Origin: Aphidius gifuensis | Lineage: Eukaryota > Arthropoda > Insecta > Hymenoptera > Braconidae | Assembly (NCBI RefSeq): GCF_014905175.1 | Contig: NC_057793.1 | Location: forward strand, 13,542,369-13,606,368 | Direction of reading: 5' to 3' | DNA length: 64,000 bases | Shown here: positions 23,222 through 34,399 of the stretch, piece by piece | How positions within the stretch are numbered: position 1 is the stretch's first letter | Layout: each line of letters starts with the position of its first letter | Notes under the pieces: generated by a model | Seen by the model: the letters and a program-made list of their open reading frames with translations, nothing else | The model's database searches: none | What the model was told of the DNA's origin: nothing | Position numbers and translations under genes: made by a program

Positions 23222-23790
23222 CCGAGTAGAAACTTGTTCAGGATAGCCTGAACACTGATCCAGGCCTGATCAGGATATCGTAAGGCTATCCCTATTCAAG
23301 TAACTCTATCACATCCTGATCAAGCCTGGATCAGGCACCTACATCTTTTCCTTAATAGGGATAGCCTGATCCAGTCCAGATCAGGACTTGATTGAGATAA
23401 AAGTATTAAATTTATTTAATTTTTGAATAATTTCATCTTGATCAAGTCCTGATCCGGACTGGATCAGGCTATCCCTATTAAAGATAGAGTAGGAATGGCC
23501 TGATCAAGATAGCATCCGTCTATCTCTATTACATCCTTAACAGAGATAGCCTGATCCATTCTGGATCAGAACTTGATCAAGGTAAAAATATTCGATTCAT
23601 TTTTTTTTCAAATAATTTTTCCTTGATCCAGTCTTGATCCAGAATGGATCAGGCTATCCCTATTAAGGATGGAGTAAGGCTAGCTGGATCCAAAATGGAT
23701 AAAGAAAAAAGTATCAAATTTGCGTCTTTGAATATTACAAATTGCTTGGTCAGGATAGCATCAGGCTATCCCTATTAAGGATAAAATGGA
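23222..23790. mobile_element. One end of a CCGAGTAGAAAC element with the word CCTGATCAGGATA
   Basis: The left end CCGAGTAGAAACTTGTTCAG resembles the CCCGAGTGG element at 19886. The following 550 bases repeat GATAGCCTGATCC, CAGGCTATCCCTATTA and TCCTGATC in both orientations. No right terminus was found, so this copy is truncated or decayed. Confidence 0.5.
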
Positions 23791-24588
23791 TTATCTTTTT
23801 AAACACTTCAATTTGATCGAAATTTGAAAGATTTATATCAGACAGCGAACTAGCTAAAAATAAAAATGTAAAGTATAGCCAATCCTCGTGTGTAAAAGTT
23901 GTCAACTTTGACACCCATTATCGCAAAAAAACCACGTCAGAAAAAATTGAAAAAAATTTACAAGATAAATAATTATTTCATTTAAAAAAAAAACCAAAAA
24001 AAAAAAAAATCTATCAGAAATTCAATTATTCAGAATCAACCTTAATAAAGAAAAAAAATTTCTAACTTCCATGTTAAGTTATACAAAAAAAAAACCCATT
24101 AAAAAAATTAAAAATTTATTAAAAATTAAAAATCTTGCAAAAAATGAAAATAATAATAATTTTCTTTATTGTTAATTTGGAAAGTTTATTGTTTTTATTT
24201 TTAAACGTTTATTGTTTAATTTTTTTTTGGCAACAAATCCTCTTTTCTAATATACATTTTATAGCTTATCAATAGCTAGTTTCGAGATTTAATCTAACCA
24301 AACTATAGACGGAACTCTACCAATCTCGGATTTCTTTTAACGTCCGATGCTTTTCAATACGCAAAGTATTTTTGCTTCTGTTCATATTATATTTTATTAT
24401 AAAAATTGTATGAAAAAATTATGATTGATCTGATTTTGTTTTTATAAAAATTATATATTATAATTTGTAGGTAAAATAAATATTCACTGGCCAGTTCTTA
24501 TCCATCGAAACTGTATACATTTTTTAGCTATCACAAATAGCTAGTCACGAGATTCAATCTCACCAAACTGGACAGAATTCTACCAGGG

Positions 24589-25046
24589 AAAACTCTAATT
24601 TTTTTTAGGAAATTTTAATTTCCTATTGTTTTCGCTTTTCTTCTGGAGCCCCCCCCCCCCACTCCTCGAAAAATTATACTGTAATACTCGAATCGAGTCT
24701 CAGAAATCAAAAGTATTGAAAAAAAATACTCTGAAAGCCTCTGCAAAACTCAGCAACATTGAAAAATACTCTAAAGCTAAACTTAAAAAAATGTTAGACA
24801 ATACTCTGCCATACTCTACAATTCCGTCGGGAGATGCTTGTGGAATAAATATTATTAAATTTTCAATTCTTCTTCAAATATAGTAAATGAGATGAACTTT
24901 CATAAATACAAAGAACAAATAACTTAGATTTGATTATAAATTACTAGAGTCTTCTTAAAAATCCGAAAAAAAAAGATTTTGGAACGCACTTTCAGGGGTT
25001 TTCATACGTATATATATATACATAATATCTGTGAGGAACGATTTAA
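24589..25046. other. No gene recognised
   Basis: Sequence between the TIR nest and ASH. It holds a C-run near 24649 and repeated AATACTCT words at 24680-24820. The frame at 24626-24883 follows these words and is not convincing. It may contain the 3' UTR of ASH on the minus strand; no clear polyadenylation signal stood out. Confidence 0.4.
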
Positions 25047-25742
25047 TTACCGAATTACTAGACTAGAACGTTTGATTTCATTATCCTCATGATCATCCAA
25101 ATTTTTTGCATCATTATCATCATTACTACGATGATCCTCAGCGAATATTTCACCAGATTCAATGTTACTAGATGAAACCATGCTACTTGTTGGTGATAAT
25201 GCATTGTGTCTCGTACTTGAATTCGATTTATACTCAACACCATCGGTTTCAGATAATAGTTTCTGTAATCCCCGTATATATTCAACGGCCATTCGCAATG
25301 TTTCAACTTTTGATAATTTTTTACCTCTATCGCCATAACCAGCGGCGATATGACTTGGTATATGTTGTCTAAGTGTTGCAAATCCATTATTAACCTGTTT
25401 AACTCTATTTCGTTCTCTAGCATTTCTTCTTGCTACTGCAACTGGTGGTGGATGTCCATTTTTAACATGTTTATTCAATCTCGATCGATCATATGAAGTT
25501 ACTATAGCAACATTATTATGATACTTAATGTTAATGTTATTGTTGATTTTATTAGGATTCGATATATTCTTAATCCCTTTTTGGATTATCGAATGTGTTT
25601 GATTTCTTAATATATTTGATTTGTTATCCTGTAATGTCCTCAGCGACATTAACTGTTCTTGATCACCATGATTTACGTTAGCACGATTACAATAAACGGC
25701 TACACCCATAGTTGGCATCTTAAATTTATTCACTTTTTTCAA
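25047..25742 (-). CDS. ASH: Achaete-scute homologue, proneural bHLH transcription factor
   Basis: A 231-codon intronless frame with a bHLH domain at residues about 103-163. The basic region ARRNARERNRVKQVNNGF, the helix-1 motif FATLRQHIP and the helix-2 motif KLSKVETLRMAVEYIRGLQ are diagnostic of the achaete-scute family. In insects these factors heterodimerise with Daughterless at E-boxes and commit ectoderm to neural precursors. ATLRQHIP rather than ANLRQHIP favours ASH over asense. The loop is short (SHIAAGYGDRG). The N-terminal 100 residues are rich in N and S. I do not see the aromatic C-terminal activation motif usual in the family; the tail is acidic and ends SSLVIR. A donor-like GTAAT overlaps the stop, so a further 3' exon is possible. 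Met1 was taken as start; Met9 is an alternative. Confidence 0.93.
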   Translation of the reverse strand: MKKVNKFKMPTMGVAVYCNRANVNHGDQEQLMSLRTLQDNKSNILRNQTHSIIQKGIKNISNPNKINNNINIKYHNNVAIVTSYDRSRLNKHVKNGHPPPVAVARRNARERNRVKQVNNGFATLRQHIPSHIAAGYGDRGKKLSKVETLRMAVEYIRGLQKLLSETDGVEYKSNSSTRHNALSPTSSMVSSSNIESGEIFAEDHRSNDDNDAKNLDDHEDNEIKRSSLVIR

Positions 25743-27836
25743 TACACTTCGATCACCATTAGATTTTGAATAATATCATCTACATAAGTAATAATATCAT
25801 ATAAGTCACACAATAATTATTACACAAAAACCAAAAAAATTATTCTTTCTTCTTTTTATAAAAACTAAAGAAAATATTTTTTTTACAGTAGAAATATATC
25901 TTTCAAAACGTCAATTATCATACGTGAAAATGGAAGATGAATGAATCAAAAAAAATATAATTGACAAAAATAAACAATTTGTTTTTGTAAAGTTTTTTTT
26001 TTTTTTTTTTTTTGTATCAACTTGAATCTTCTGTTTTTACACTTTCACGTCAATTTTTTGAACAAACTTTATTGTTATGTATTTGTTTTTTCTGGCGTCT
26101 TTTATGAATCATTGAAAAGATGGGGCCAATCAAATCTTGTGAAATCAGTCATAAAATTTTGTAGCGATGGAAATCAGAGATTTTTAACTATCGATAGAAT
26201 AGTTAGACTAACAATCCATACCGCTATTTTTTGAAATTCAAAACTAAACACAATAATATTAATAATTACATTATAAAAAAATAATTTACGACTAAATATA
26301 GACTTTTTTTTTTTTTGCCAACTATCTATAAAAATAGCACTAATGTTACACATTTGATAGTTACAACCCCAGTAAAACGGATACAAACTTGATAATATTT
26401 AAAAATAAATTTCACTTATTGCCAGTTTCCACAGACGTCGCATGTTACATGCCGCATGACATCCACATTTGGAATGAGCGATAGAAAGAACGATGCCTTT
26501 GCTATAGTGAATGCATATGGTTAGCCGTATGTACGTATAAACGTGTATTGCTATACACGTATATGATAGCAAGTTGAAACGAAGAAACACGCAGTAGGCG
26601 CAGTTTCAATGACGTTATATTAGGGGAGGAATAGACATATATTTTTATGTAAGCCATGACATATATGTATGTGTAAAAAATTTCAGCGGGACGTTAGAGG
26701 CAGGGAACTGAGCACGCGCCACACGATAAAATAGTACGGCCCCATTAATCGAACTGAACAATTCAAGTGTACTATATTTGTGCGCAGTTGTATTTTGACG
26801 TGTATAGGGGTGGATAGTTTTTTCTTTCTCTGTCGAATAAATTTGCTTGAACCTCGTTTTCATTTATCTTCTATTATCTCACTCCCTCGGGTTTTAGAAC
26901 ACATATAGAACGCGGGACTAGGTGGGGGGTTCGAATTCTGAGAAGCGAAAATACCGTTTGAAAGCCATATGGTGGTTTATAAAATGGGGAAAATTGACAT
27001 ATAAGTATATGCAGAATTATTTATTTTGGTCGAGGAGTAAACGCTTGTTTATGTGAATCAGTAGCCAGGTAGTACCCTACATATACAGTTTAAGTACACG
27101 GTAAATTATGCGTTAGTAAAATAACGTTTTGTTCTTGTTTTAATTTTTTTTTTCTATTTCGACATCTTAAATATATTTTATTTTTAGGGATTAATTTAAT
27201 GTAGATGATACAGTTTTAGCTGCACCAAAAAAAAGTATAGTCTTCATTTTATACAAATAAAATAACTTTAAATAGCATATGCTAAGTTCCCATAAGCTGA
27301 TGAAAAAATTTTTCTTTCAAAGGAGAACTGCCCCCATTGAAGGAAATTATAAACTTCTTTTTTTATTATGTTTTTAGATAGTTAAAATTATGATGAATCT
27401 ATTAAAACAAACTCCTAAGTTACGTACTAATTTAGTTCGAAAGTCATAATGTTTATAAAAAAAGAAATTTAACATGGGCTCTTATGGAGTAATGAAAAAA
27501 TGACCCTCCATGACAGTAGATATAGAAAAAAAAGCAGGCACCACAATTATTCGTTATAGTTTCTTTTGTGAATATAAGTAAATAGAATTATTTAGAATAC
27601 ATTGGATTCGTGTTATAAATTTGATAGTATATTATCGACCGCGTCTCTGAATCGCGTGCCTCTTTAGATCAAACGTTGCCAAATCGATCTTTTTGTGTGG
27701 GTGTAAATTTTTGTGTCATTGTGTGAGTAAAAAAAATCAAAAGTTTTCATGTCAGCGACTGGTTTTGGTACAGGCAAAATATAGAGATCAGGGATAAAAC
27801 TTTTAGTTCATATGATACGGGCCATTCTCCCTAAAA
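25743..27836. other. Upstream region of ASH, no second gene recognised
   Basis: About 2 kb without recognisable coding sequence. Short frames on both strands have no family signature. Long T-runs near 25990 and 26305. I see no TATA box that can be placed with confidence. In insects, proneural genes usually have distal enhancers, so part of this region may be regulatory, but the sequence alone does not prove it. Confidence 0.4.
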
Positions 27837-27869
27837 TTAAGAAATTTTCTTGAAACCACTCGTGTAGGA

Positions 27870-28280
27870 TTTGCCAATCACAACGTGGCCAAGCCTAGTC
27901 GCATTACTAGTATCTAATGCTTGGCAGCCTGAAATCCAGCGCCATCTATGGGCCAACACTTGGTTGATTCCTCGCTGGCCATGCACTGAAAAAAAAGTTC
28001 CTCCGGAAGAGAAATTTCGTTCTTGAAAAAAAAACATTTGAAATATGGAAGAAAAGTTTTGGTTTAAACAACAAAGTTCTCCCGAGTGGAAATCTGGTCA
28101 GGCTCGACGGATTTGATATCTGATCCTGATCAAAAATTGATCAAGTTTAGGGCTTCATGCGGTACGAGACGAGACGAGATTCGACGAGTCTCGGTATCGG
28201 TCTCGCTCGTTCGCACCCGGTCTCGGTCTTGGTCTCGGTCTCGTCTCGCAAGTCTCGCCGGGTCTCGCTTTTATACTAAT
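27870..28280. mobile_element. Cluster of broken element ends
   Basis: Three fragments lie side by side. 27880-27985 has TTGGCC/GGCCAAC words like the element at 12831. 27986-28080 begins CACTGAAAAAAAAGTTCC, like the CAGTG ends near 8610 and 9515. 28081-28155 begins CCCGAGTGGAAATCTGGTCAGG, like the element at 19886. From 28156 to 28275 a GAGTCTCGG/GAGACGAGA word run resembles the core at 16347. None has a matching second end. Confidence 0.5.
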
Positions 28281-28734
28281 ATTTATTCGTCCAAGTAAAG
28301 TAAAAAAAGTGATTGAATAATACCATGTATATCAAATTCGTGTAAAATAAAAACAATTAATATTGTATTACCTAATTTTTTTAAAATTATAAAATATAAA
28401 ATAATGCAATAAATATTGAATTATATTAATTAATAAATTGATTATTAATTTTAATATTAATAAAATTGATTAATCATACAAAATTATGACGAGAATTATT
28501 TTTATATAAGACGTTTGTTTTTTATTTTCATTTATTAAATTCATAAAAAAAAATTATATTTATATCAAAAATATATATATACATATATATTTACATTGAT
28601 TTATTTAAAACTTTTTACATATTTTTTGAAATAAAAAATTATGTTTATATTTCTGTCCAAGCATGGTTTTTATTAGTATTTATCTATATCGTTTTCTATG
28701 TGAAAAATATATATATATATATCAATACCTGCAA
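28281..28734. other. AT-rich stretch, no gene
   Basis: Almost pure A/T with TA dinucleotide runs (28575-28595 and 28706-28724). Nothing else recognised. Confidence 0.5.
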
Positions 28735-29440
28735 GTTTTTTTCCCATAAAAAACCACGTAGAAAATTCTAAAAAAAATTCATAGAAATTGTTCATAGGGT
28801 CTACGATAATCTAGGCCAAAAAAATTAGATGGTAAAGGTCTTCAAATATATATTTTTTAATTTTCACACAGTCTAAAATTTTTCGAGTTTGTTATGCCTT
28901 GAAAAAAATATATTTTGAGTACTCGACCATCTAATTTTTTTTGGCTAGATTATCGTAGACCCTACAAGCAATTTTTTTTCCCATAGAAAACGACATAGAT
29001 AATTTTTAAAAAAAAATTCATAGAGATTGCTCATAGAATCTACGATAATTTAGGCCGAAAAAATTAGATGGTAAAGGTCTTCAAATATATTTTTTTTTAA
29101 TTTTTACACAGTCATTTTATTTTGAGTACTCGACCATCTGATTATTTTGGCTAGATTATCGTAGACTTTCTGAGCAATGTTTATGAATTTTTTTTAGAAT
29201 TTATCTATGTCGTTTTTTATGGGAAAAAAAATTGCGCACATTGGTATTTATTTTTTTCCCATAAAAAGGCACATAAAAAATTCTAAAAAAAATTCATAAA
29301 CATCGCTCATAAGGTCTACGATAATCTAGCTAAAAAAAATTAGATGGTAAAGGTCTTCAAATATATATTTTTTTTCTTTATACACAGTCCAAAATTTTTT
29401 GAGCTTGTTATGCCTCGAAAAAAATATATTTTGGACTATG
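28735..29440. repeat. Tandem and inverted repeat units, about 230-290 bp
   Basis: The unit contains TTCCCATAAAAAACCACGTA, TCTACGATAATCTAGG, AATTAGATGGTAAAGGTCTT and an inverted ACTCGACCATCTAATTTTTT with GATTATCGTAGACC. It begins near 28738, 28968 and 29255. Each unit can fold on itself because GATGGT/ACCATC and TACGATAATC/GATTATCGTA are inverted. No coding content. Confidence 0.7.
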
Positions 29441-29639
29441 GCGCTAAAATTGGCGTCTCGAATCTCCTGATCCAGGAATAATTCGGGTCCCAAGGTTCCA
29501 ACATGAATAAACAATTAAAAATGATATGAAATTTATCAAAATTTATTAGAAATTATTAATTAAGTGTTAATATACCCCAAAGAAGTCACAAATATAAAAA
29601 AACAACCCCCTGGAATAAGTTACATCGTATTTAAAGAGA

Positions 29640-30190
29640 ATAAATTCAAGGGTTGTTGGCTAAATAATTTTTTTGTCTATGATAGAGTTGAGCCATCCTC
29701 GTAATTTTTTTTTCATTGAATTGTTTAGGGTGTAAGCTAGTTTAAGAAGAAAAATGGAAATCTTTGAAATGGTCAAAAGAGGGTAGAGGGTGGATTTAAA
29801 CTATTTTTATTTTTTTTGTCTATGATAGGGTTGAGCCATCCTCGTAATTTTTTTTTATTAATATTAAATTTTCTAGGATCAAAACTAGTTTAGGAAAAAA
29901 ATGGAAATTTTTGAAATGGTCAAAAGGGGGTAGGGGGTGGATTTTGATTGTTTTTATTTTATTCAATATCAGAAGCTGACGCCCTCTGCGGCAATAGACA
30001 GAGACAAAAGAAATTCAAATTTGTAATTATCACAATCAAAAAACAATTAAAATCCACCCTCTACCCCTTTTTGACCATTTCAAAAATTTGCATTTTTTTT
30101 CCTTAGCTAGCTTTGATCCTGAACAATTTATTAAAAAAAAAATTACGAAGATGGCTCAACCCCATCATAGTCAAAAAAAATGAAACAGTT
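29640..30190. repeat. Inverted repeat block next to the Mutator-like gene
   Basis: The phrase TGAGCCATCCTCGTAATTTT occurs twice on the plus strand (about 29690 and 29835) and once inverted near 30140. AATGGTCAAAAGGGGGTAGG at about 29915 is matched by TACCCCTTTTTGACCATT at about 30062. This may be the subterminal or terminal repeat of the Mutator-like element that follows, but no matching block was found at its other side. Confidence 0.6.
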
Positions 30191-30235
30191 TTTTTTTTAA
30201 CGATTGTAACGAGCACGACTTTTTTACATTTACTT

Positions 30236-32504
30236 TAGGCGAATAAATCAAAATCGCGTTAGGCAGGTTCAGGGAACATCGAGTTCCCAGAGGAATTCGT
30301 CAGAAGAATCAGCAGCAAGTAATGGTAAAGTAAGTAATAGTAATATTTTATTTAAAATACGTGATGAATCATCAGCATTGCAAAATGTTGATGAATCGAA
30401 AAATGTTGCTTTTGAAAATGAAAGTAATAATGGTGAAATTACAATATCATTGAATACTCCAACTATTGATTATTTAATAGAAAATCAGTGTTATTGTATA
30501 AACCTTTGTACATGCGACGAAAAACATAATATAAATAGTTATAAAGCATCTCTAAAAGATGAAAGTGTCAATATTAAATCAATGTCGAGCATTGAGAATA
30601 ATATCAATATTTCAATGGGAATCAAATGTTTTTGTATAAACGTTTGCAGATGTGATGAAAAACAAAATTCAAATTGTTATAAAGCATCACTAAAAGATGA
30701 AAGTAATAAGACCGTCAATATAAATTCAATGTTAAGCATTGAAAACGACATTATACACATGAAACCGAGTGATATAGTCGAAAATAATAACGTCGAAACA
30801 TGTATACATAAATCTTCAAATTTGGAGCAATCAGTAATTTTTGATTCATCTTCCAATAATAACTCGAATAAAATATCAAACAGTAATCATTCTAATCAAT
30901 GTACAAAGACCATTGATGACTGTGTAAACGTATTATCAAATGATACATGTAGTGACTTGAATACATCTCGTGATGTTTTTGATAACGAAAGTAGTTTTGA
31001 TTCATTAGTTTCACCATTACCGTATGATTTTGACGATTACGATAACACGAGAAAAGTAAAAGAAAGCTTTAATTTATCAGAAAAAACAGTATCAGACGAT
31101 ATTAATTTTTGTACTGTTGATAAATTCGATAATGATGTGAATACTGTAAAAGAATGCAAGAATGTATTGATAGAAGATAGAAAACTAATTGACATCAACT
31201 ATTTTATGACTGAGTTGCACCAAAAATTTGATAATCATGATAATGAGTGCCCATGTGCATTTAAAGATATGCGAATATATAAATATTATGACAAAGGCTT
31301 ACGATCAAGACTTTATATACAGTGCAACCATTGCGGATATACAGATGATGCTTGGACTGACTCGCTTGATGATACAAAAATTCCACTCGATGAAAGTGCT
31401 GTTTTAGCAACTGTAACATCAGGAATCGGTTATAATACACTGCAAGAATTTTTATCAGGCGTAGGTGTACGACCTATGTCCCATAAAACTTATGAAAGTA
31501 TTCATATAAAGCGAATCAATGATCTTATTCATAAAGCATCAGCAGCTAGCATGGAAGCAGCCATTGCGGAAGAAATTAAATGGGCAAGAAAAACGAAAAG
31601 TGTTACTGCTGAAGGTATTCCATGCTTAACCGTGGAAATCGACGGATCATGGTCAAAAAGATCATACAGAGGAGGAAGATACGATGCTTTGTCTGGAATG
31701 GCAATTATTGTAGGCGCTCATACCAAAAAAGTACTTTTTATCGGTATACGCAATAAGTACTGCTCAGTATGTGAAAGTCGAAAACGCCGCAACGTCGAAT
31801 CTGATCAACTTCATAAAAAGTACTGTTGGAAAAATTTCGATAGAAATAGTCCTTCGACTCCAATGGAAATGGATATTCTTACAGAAGGTTTTAGGTCAAG
31901 TTATGCTACTTATGGTGTAATTTATAAAACAGTAATTGGTGATGGTGACAGCAACAGTTTCCCGAAAATTCAAGAAATGGATCCTTATGGCCATTTAGGA
32001 ATTCATGTTGAGAAAATCGAATGTAAGAATCATTTATTTAGAAATTTTTGTAGGCACATTTTCGAAGTATCACTATTAAAAGTCGAACCTGAAATTAGAA
32101 ATAAATTGATAACATGTACAATTATGCAACTTCGAGAAAAAGTTTCCACAAGTGGAAAACAAATGCGAACTTTGATTGAAGACAAAATCAAAGAGCTCAA
32201 TGCTGCAGAGGATATTGACAATATAAAAAAACTCGAAAAGTTATCAGCATTTATATCAGCAGTTCTACCCCATACATTTGGTAACCATAAAAATTGTGAA
32301 TCTGTGGAAATAATTAACTGTACCAACGATGATGTCGATATGGTCAATGACCTTATAACTGTTGGTATGTATACCGAAATTACTAAGTACTTAAACGTCC
32401 TAAGGAAACACTCAAAGAGTCTTTTACATAATAAAACAACTAACCACGCTGAATCCATGAATTCAATTGCAAACGAAGTTTTAGGAGGACAAAGAATTAA
32501 TTAA
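30236..32504 (+). pseudogene. Mutator-like DDE transposase segment (broken gene)
   Basis: The frame is open from an acceptor-like TTTACTTTAG before 30236 to a TAA at 32502-32504, about 755 codons. The N-terminal 250 residues are N/S/D-rich with two near-duplicate Cys blocks (ENQCYCINLCTCDEKHN and IKCFCINVCRCDEKQN). Then a CxxC zinc site (QCNHCGYTDDAW) and a transposase core: D in TVEIDGSWSKRSY, D in VIGDGDSNSFPKI and E in TNHAESMNSIANE, with CSVCESRKRR between. This arrangement matches Mutator-type transposases described in insects and other animals. The upstream exon with the true ATG is not found. The stop falls where continuing homology is expected, because the next frame resumes immediately in phase. 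Confidence 0.8.
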
Positions 32505-33981
32505 AGTATGCGCAATGGCTATAAAGTTGGAATTATGAGTGCAGTTGTACAATATAATAGCCTAGATGTATTAAGCCAACTTCATAAAAATGAAGGTAAA
32601 AAAGTCCCTTGCCAAATTTTGAAAATGGAAGCTAGTAGGCAAGCTGCAGTTAGAGCTACGCAAGCACATAGAGCACGAAACAACTTTAAAAGACACAAAT
32701 ATCATAGCAAAACAGACACAAATTATGGTACTAATTGTGAAAAACCTGATATTCCACAAGATGAATATCAAATCTTCGTAAAACAACATTTTTTGAAAAT
32801 GAAAGATAATCAAATTGATAGAATAAAAATTGAAGAAAACACAAGACTTCAAGCTTCATCTCTTTTATGGAAAGAGTATCGTAAAAACTTAATAACTGCA
32901 TCAGTTATTGGAGAAATATTCCACTTAGAACCAACTACATCTTGCACAAATATCGTTAAAAAAATCTGCTATGGGTCGACAAACGATTGAAATGAAACTT
33001 GGATCAGATTTTGAGAAAGATGCCATTTAAAAGCTGTCTGTTTTAATAAATAAAAAAGTGACTGCATGTGGTTTAATTATTGATAAAGACTGCTTTTATA
33101 TTGGTGCTTCCCCTGACGGTCTAGTAGAAGGTGAAGATAGTTGTGTTGAAGTAAAATGCTTTGCGTCATCAGTTGCAATCGGTAAAACTGTAGATGAAGC
33201 AATATCAACTCCAAAAAGTTCCTATCGCCGTATCTTTGACAAAAAAGATATTAGTAAAATGAATAAAAATCATAATTACTATTATCAAGTTCAAAGCCAA
33301 ATGCATATAGCCGGAAAAAAATTCTGTTACTTTGTAGTATATACTTTAAACTGGAAAAACGAAAGTAACGACTCCAAAGATTATAAAAACATGGAGATAT
33401 ATGATTTAAAATATATCAAAGTCATGGAAGATCGTAGCTTCTGGATAATAGTACAACCTGTACTTGAAAAATTTTATATGCACTGTCTCCTTCCTGAGAT
33501 AATAGATCCTCGAAATACGAGAAATTTACCGATCAGAGATCCACAGTATATCATGGAAGCACAGCAGAGAGTAGATGACAAAGAAAAAAAACCTAAAAAA
33601 AAATGTAAAAAACGAAGAGTAGAAGAGGAAGATATCAGTGAAGTAATTCCTTCAAAAACTCTAAAATCAAGGAACGAGAAAGCTTACTATAAATCTGAAC
33701 TCAACAGATTGACGAAAGGCTATAATGTTTTCATACGTGATATATTACTGGGTAAAGAAAAGAAAAGAATCATTGAAAATATTCTTAATGAAAAGGCGTA
33801 CATATTTGATGATGCGATACAATGTTTTCTGATGATATTAGCGAAATATTCTGATTTTAACATATATCCCGTTTACTGGTTTATGAGTATTGAATATGGG
33901 CAGCCTTCTGACACTAAGCGTGATATACAGATCATGGGTGGTACAAATGAATTTCGACATTGGGCATGCATTCATTTATGA
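32505..33981 (+). pseudogene. YqaJ-like nuclease segment of the same broken gene
   Basis: After the stop the reading continues in phase from SMRNGYKVGIM to 32990. It then needs a frame change, passes another stop near 33028-33030 and continues to 33981. The second half carries the lambda-exonuclease/YqaJ signature: GASPDGLVEGEDSCVEVKC supplies the acidic residues and the ExK motif, and YYYQVQSQMHIAG follows as expected. A Lys-rich stretch (KKPKKKCKKRRVEEED) resembles a nuclear localisation signal. At least two disruptions show that this copy is dead. The order transposase then nuclease suggests one long polyprotein-like product in the ancestor. Confidence 0.7.
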
Positions 33982-34259
33982 CAGTCTCTTACGTGATACA
34001 TATGAAAAACTGACAGATGTTGAAAGGAAATATATTGCTAAAAGATATCCTAATATCTCCAAAGATAAAATTTTCTTCAAAAAAGTCACACGGCAACCAG
34101 ATGGAAGTAGTTGTGGTGCGTATTCTGCTGCATTTGCAACAGCGATTGTATTGGGCCAAGATCCAAGCATATGCGTTTTTCACCAGTTGCGAAAGAAATT
34201 CGTGAACATATGGCACAAGTAATTACGAACGATGAAATATCGCTATTTCCAACACGTTG
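33890..34259 (+). pseudogene. Ulp1-like cysteine protease tail of the same broken gene
   Basis: A C48-type (SUMO protease) signature is split over two frames: His in RHWACIHL (first frame, ending 33981), then in the next frame Asp in AFIYDSLL and Cys in QPDGSSCGAYSAAFAT. A further shift near 34170 leads to a short frame ending in a TGA at 34257-34259. Ulp1-type domains are known as partners of Mutator-like transposases in plants and some other lineages. Here they follow a YqaJ nuclease, which makes the combination notable. Confidence 0.65.
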
Positions 34260-34399
34260 AACAAACGAGAGGCATATAGTGAAAAAGTATCAGAAACAAT
34301 AAATTCATTATTGACCTTAACTACGTAGCCGAACAAGCTGAAAAATCAGATTTTTACATCTGTAAATTTTGATAAAAAAAATTGATAAGTCTTTTAAAA

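Larger units (their letters stand above)
19555..24588. mobile_element. CCCTGGTAGAA-ended TIR element carrying nested insertions
   Basis: Left end CCCTGGTAGAAATTCAG and right end GAATTCTACCAGGG are inverted, and AA flanks both. Next to each end are TAGCTATTTTTACTAG/CTAGTCACGAGATTC-type words (GCTAG, ATAGCTA). These appear at 19590-19710 and again at 24260-24320 and 24520-24570, marking the original element. The interior now holds a 1808-bp CCCGAG element, a 1.4-kb TIR element and a fragment of a further CCGAG element, explaining the 5 kb size. Confidence 0.65.

Noticed and set aside
28086..28298. Arg/Ser-rich frame resembling an RS protein
   Set aside because: It is the translation of a GAGTCTCGG/GAGACGAGA repeat run inside element debris.
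32030..32852. Minus-strand frames of 93-142 codons opposite the Mutator-like gene
   Set aside because: Antisense shadows of the coding frame with no recognisable domain.
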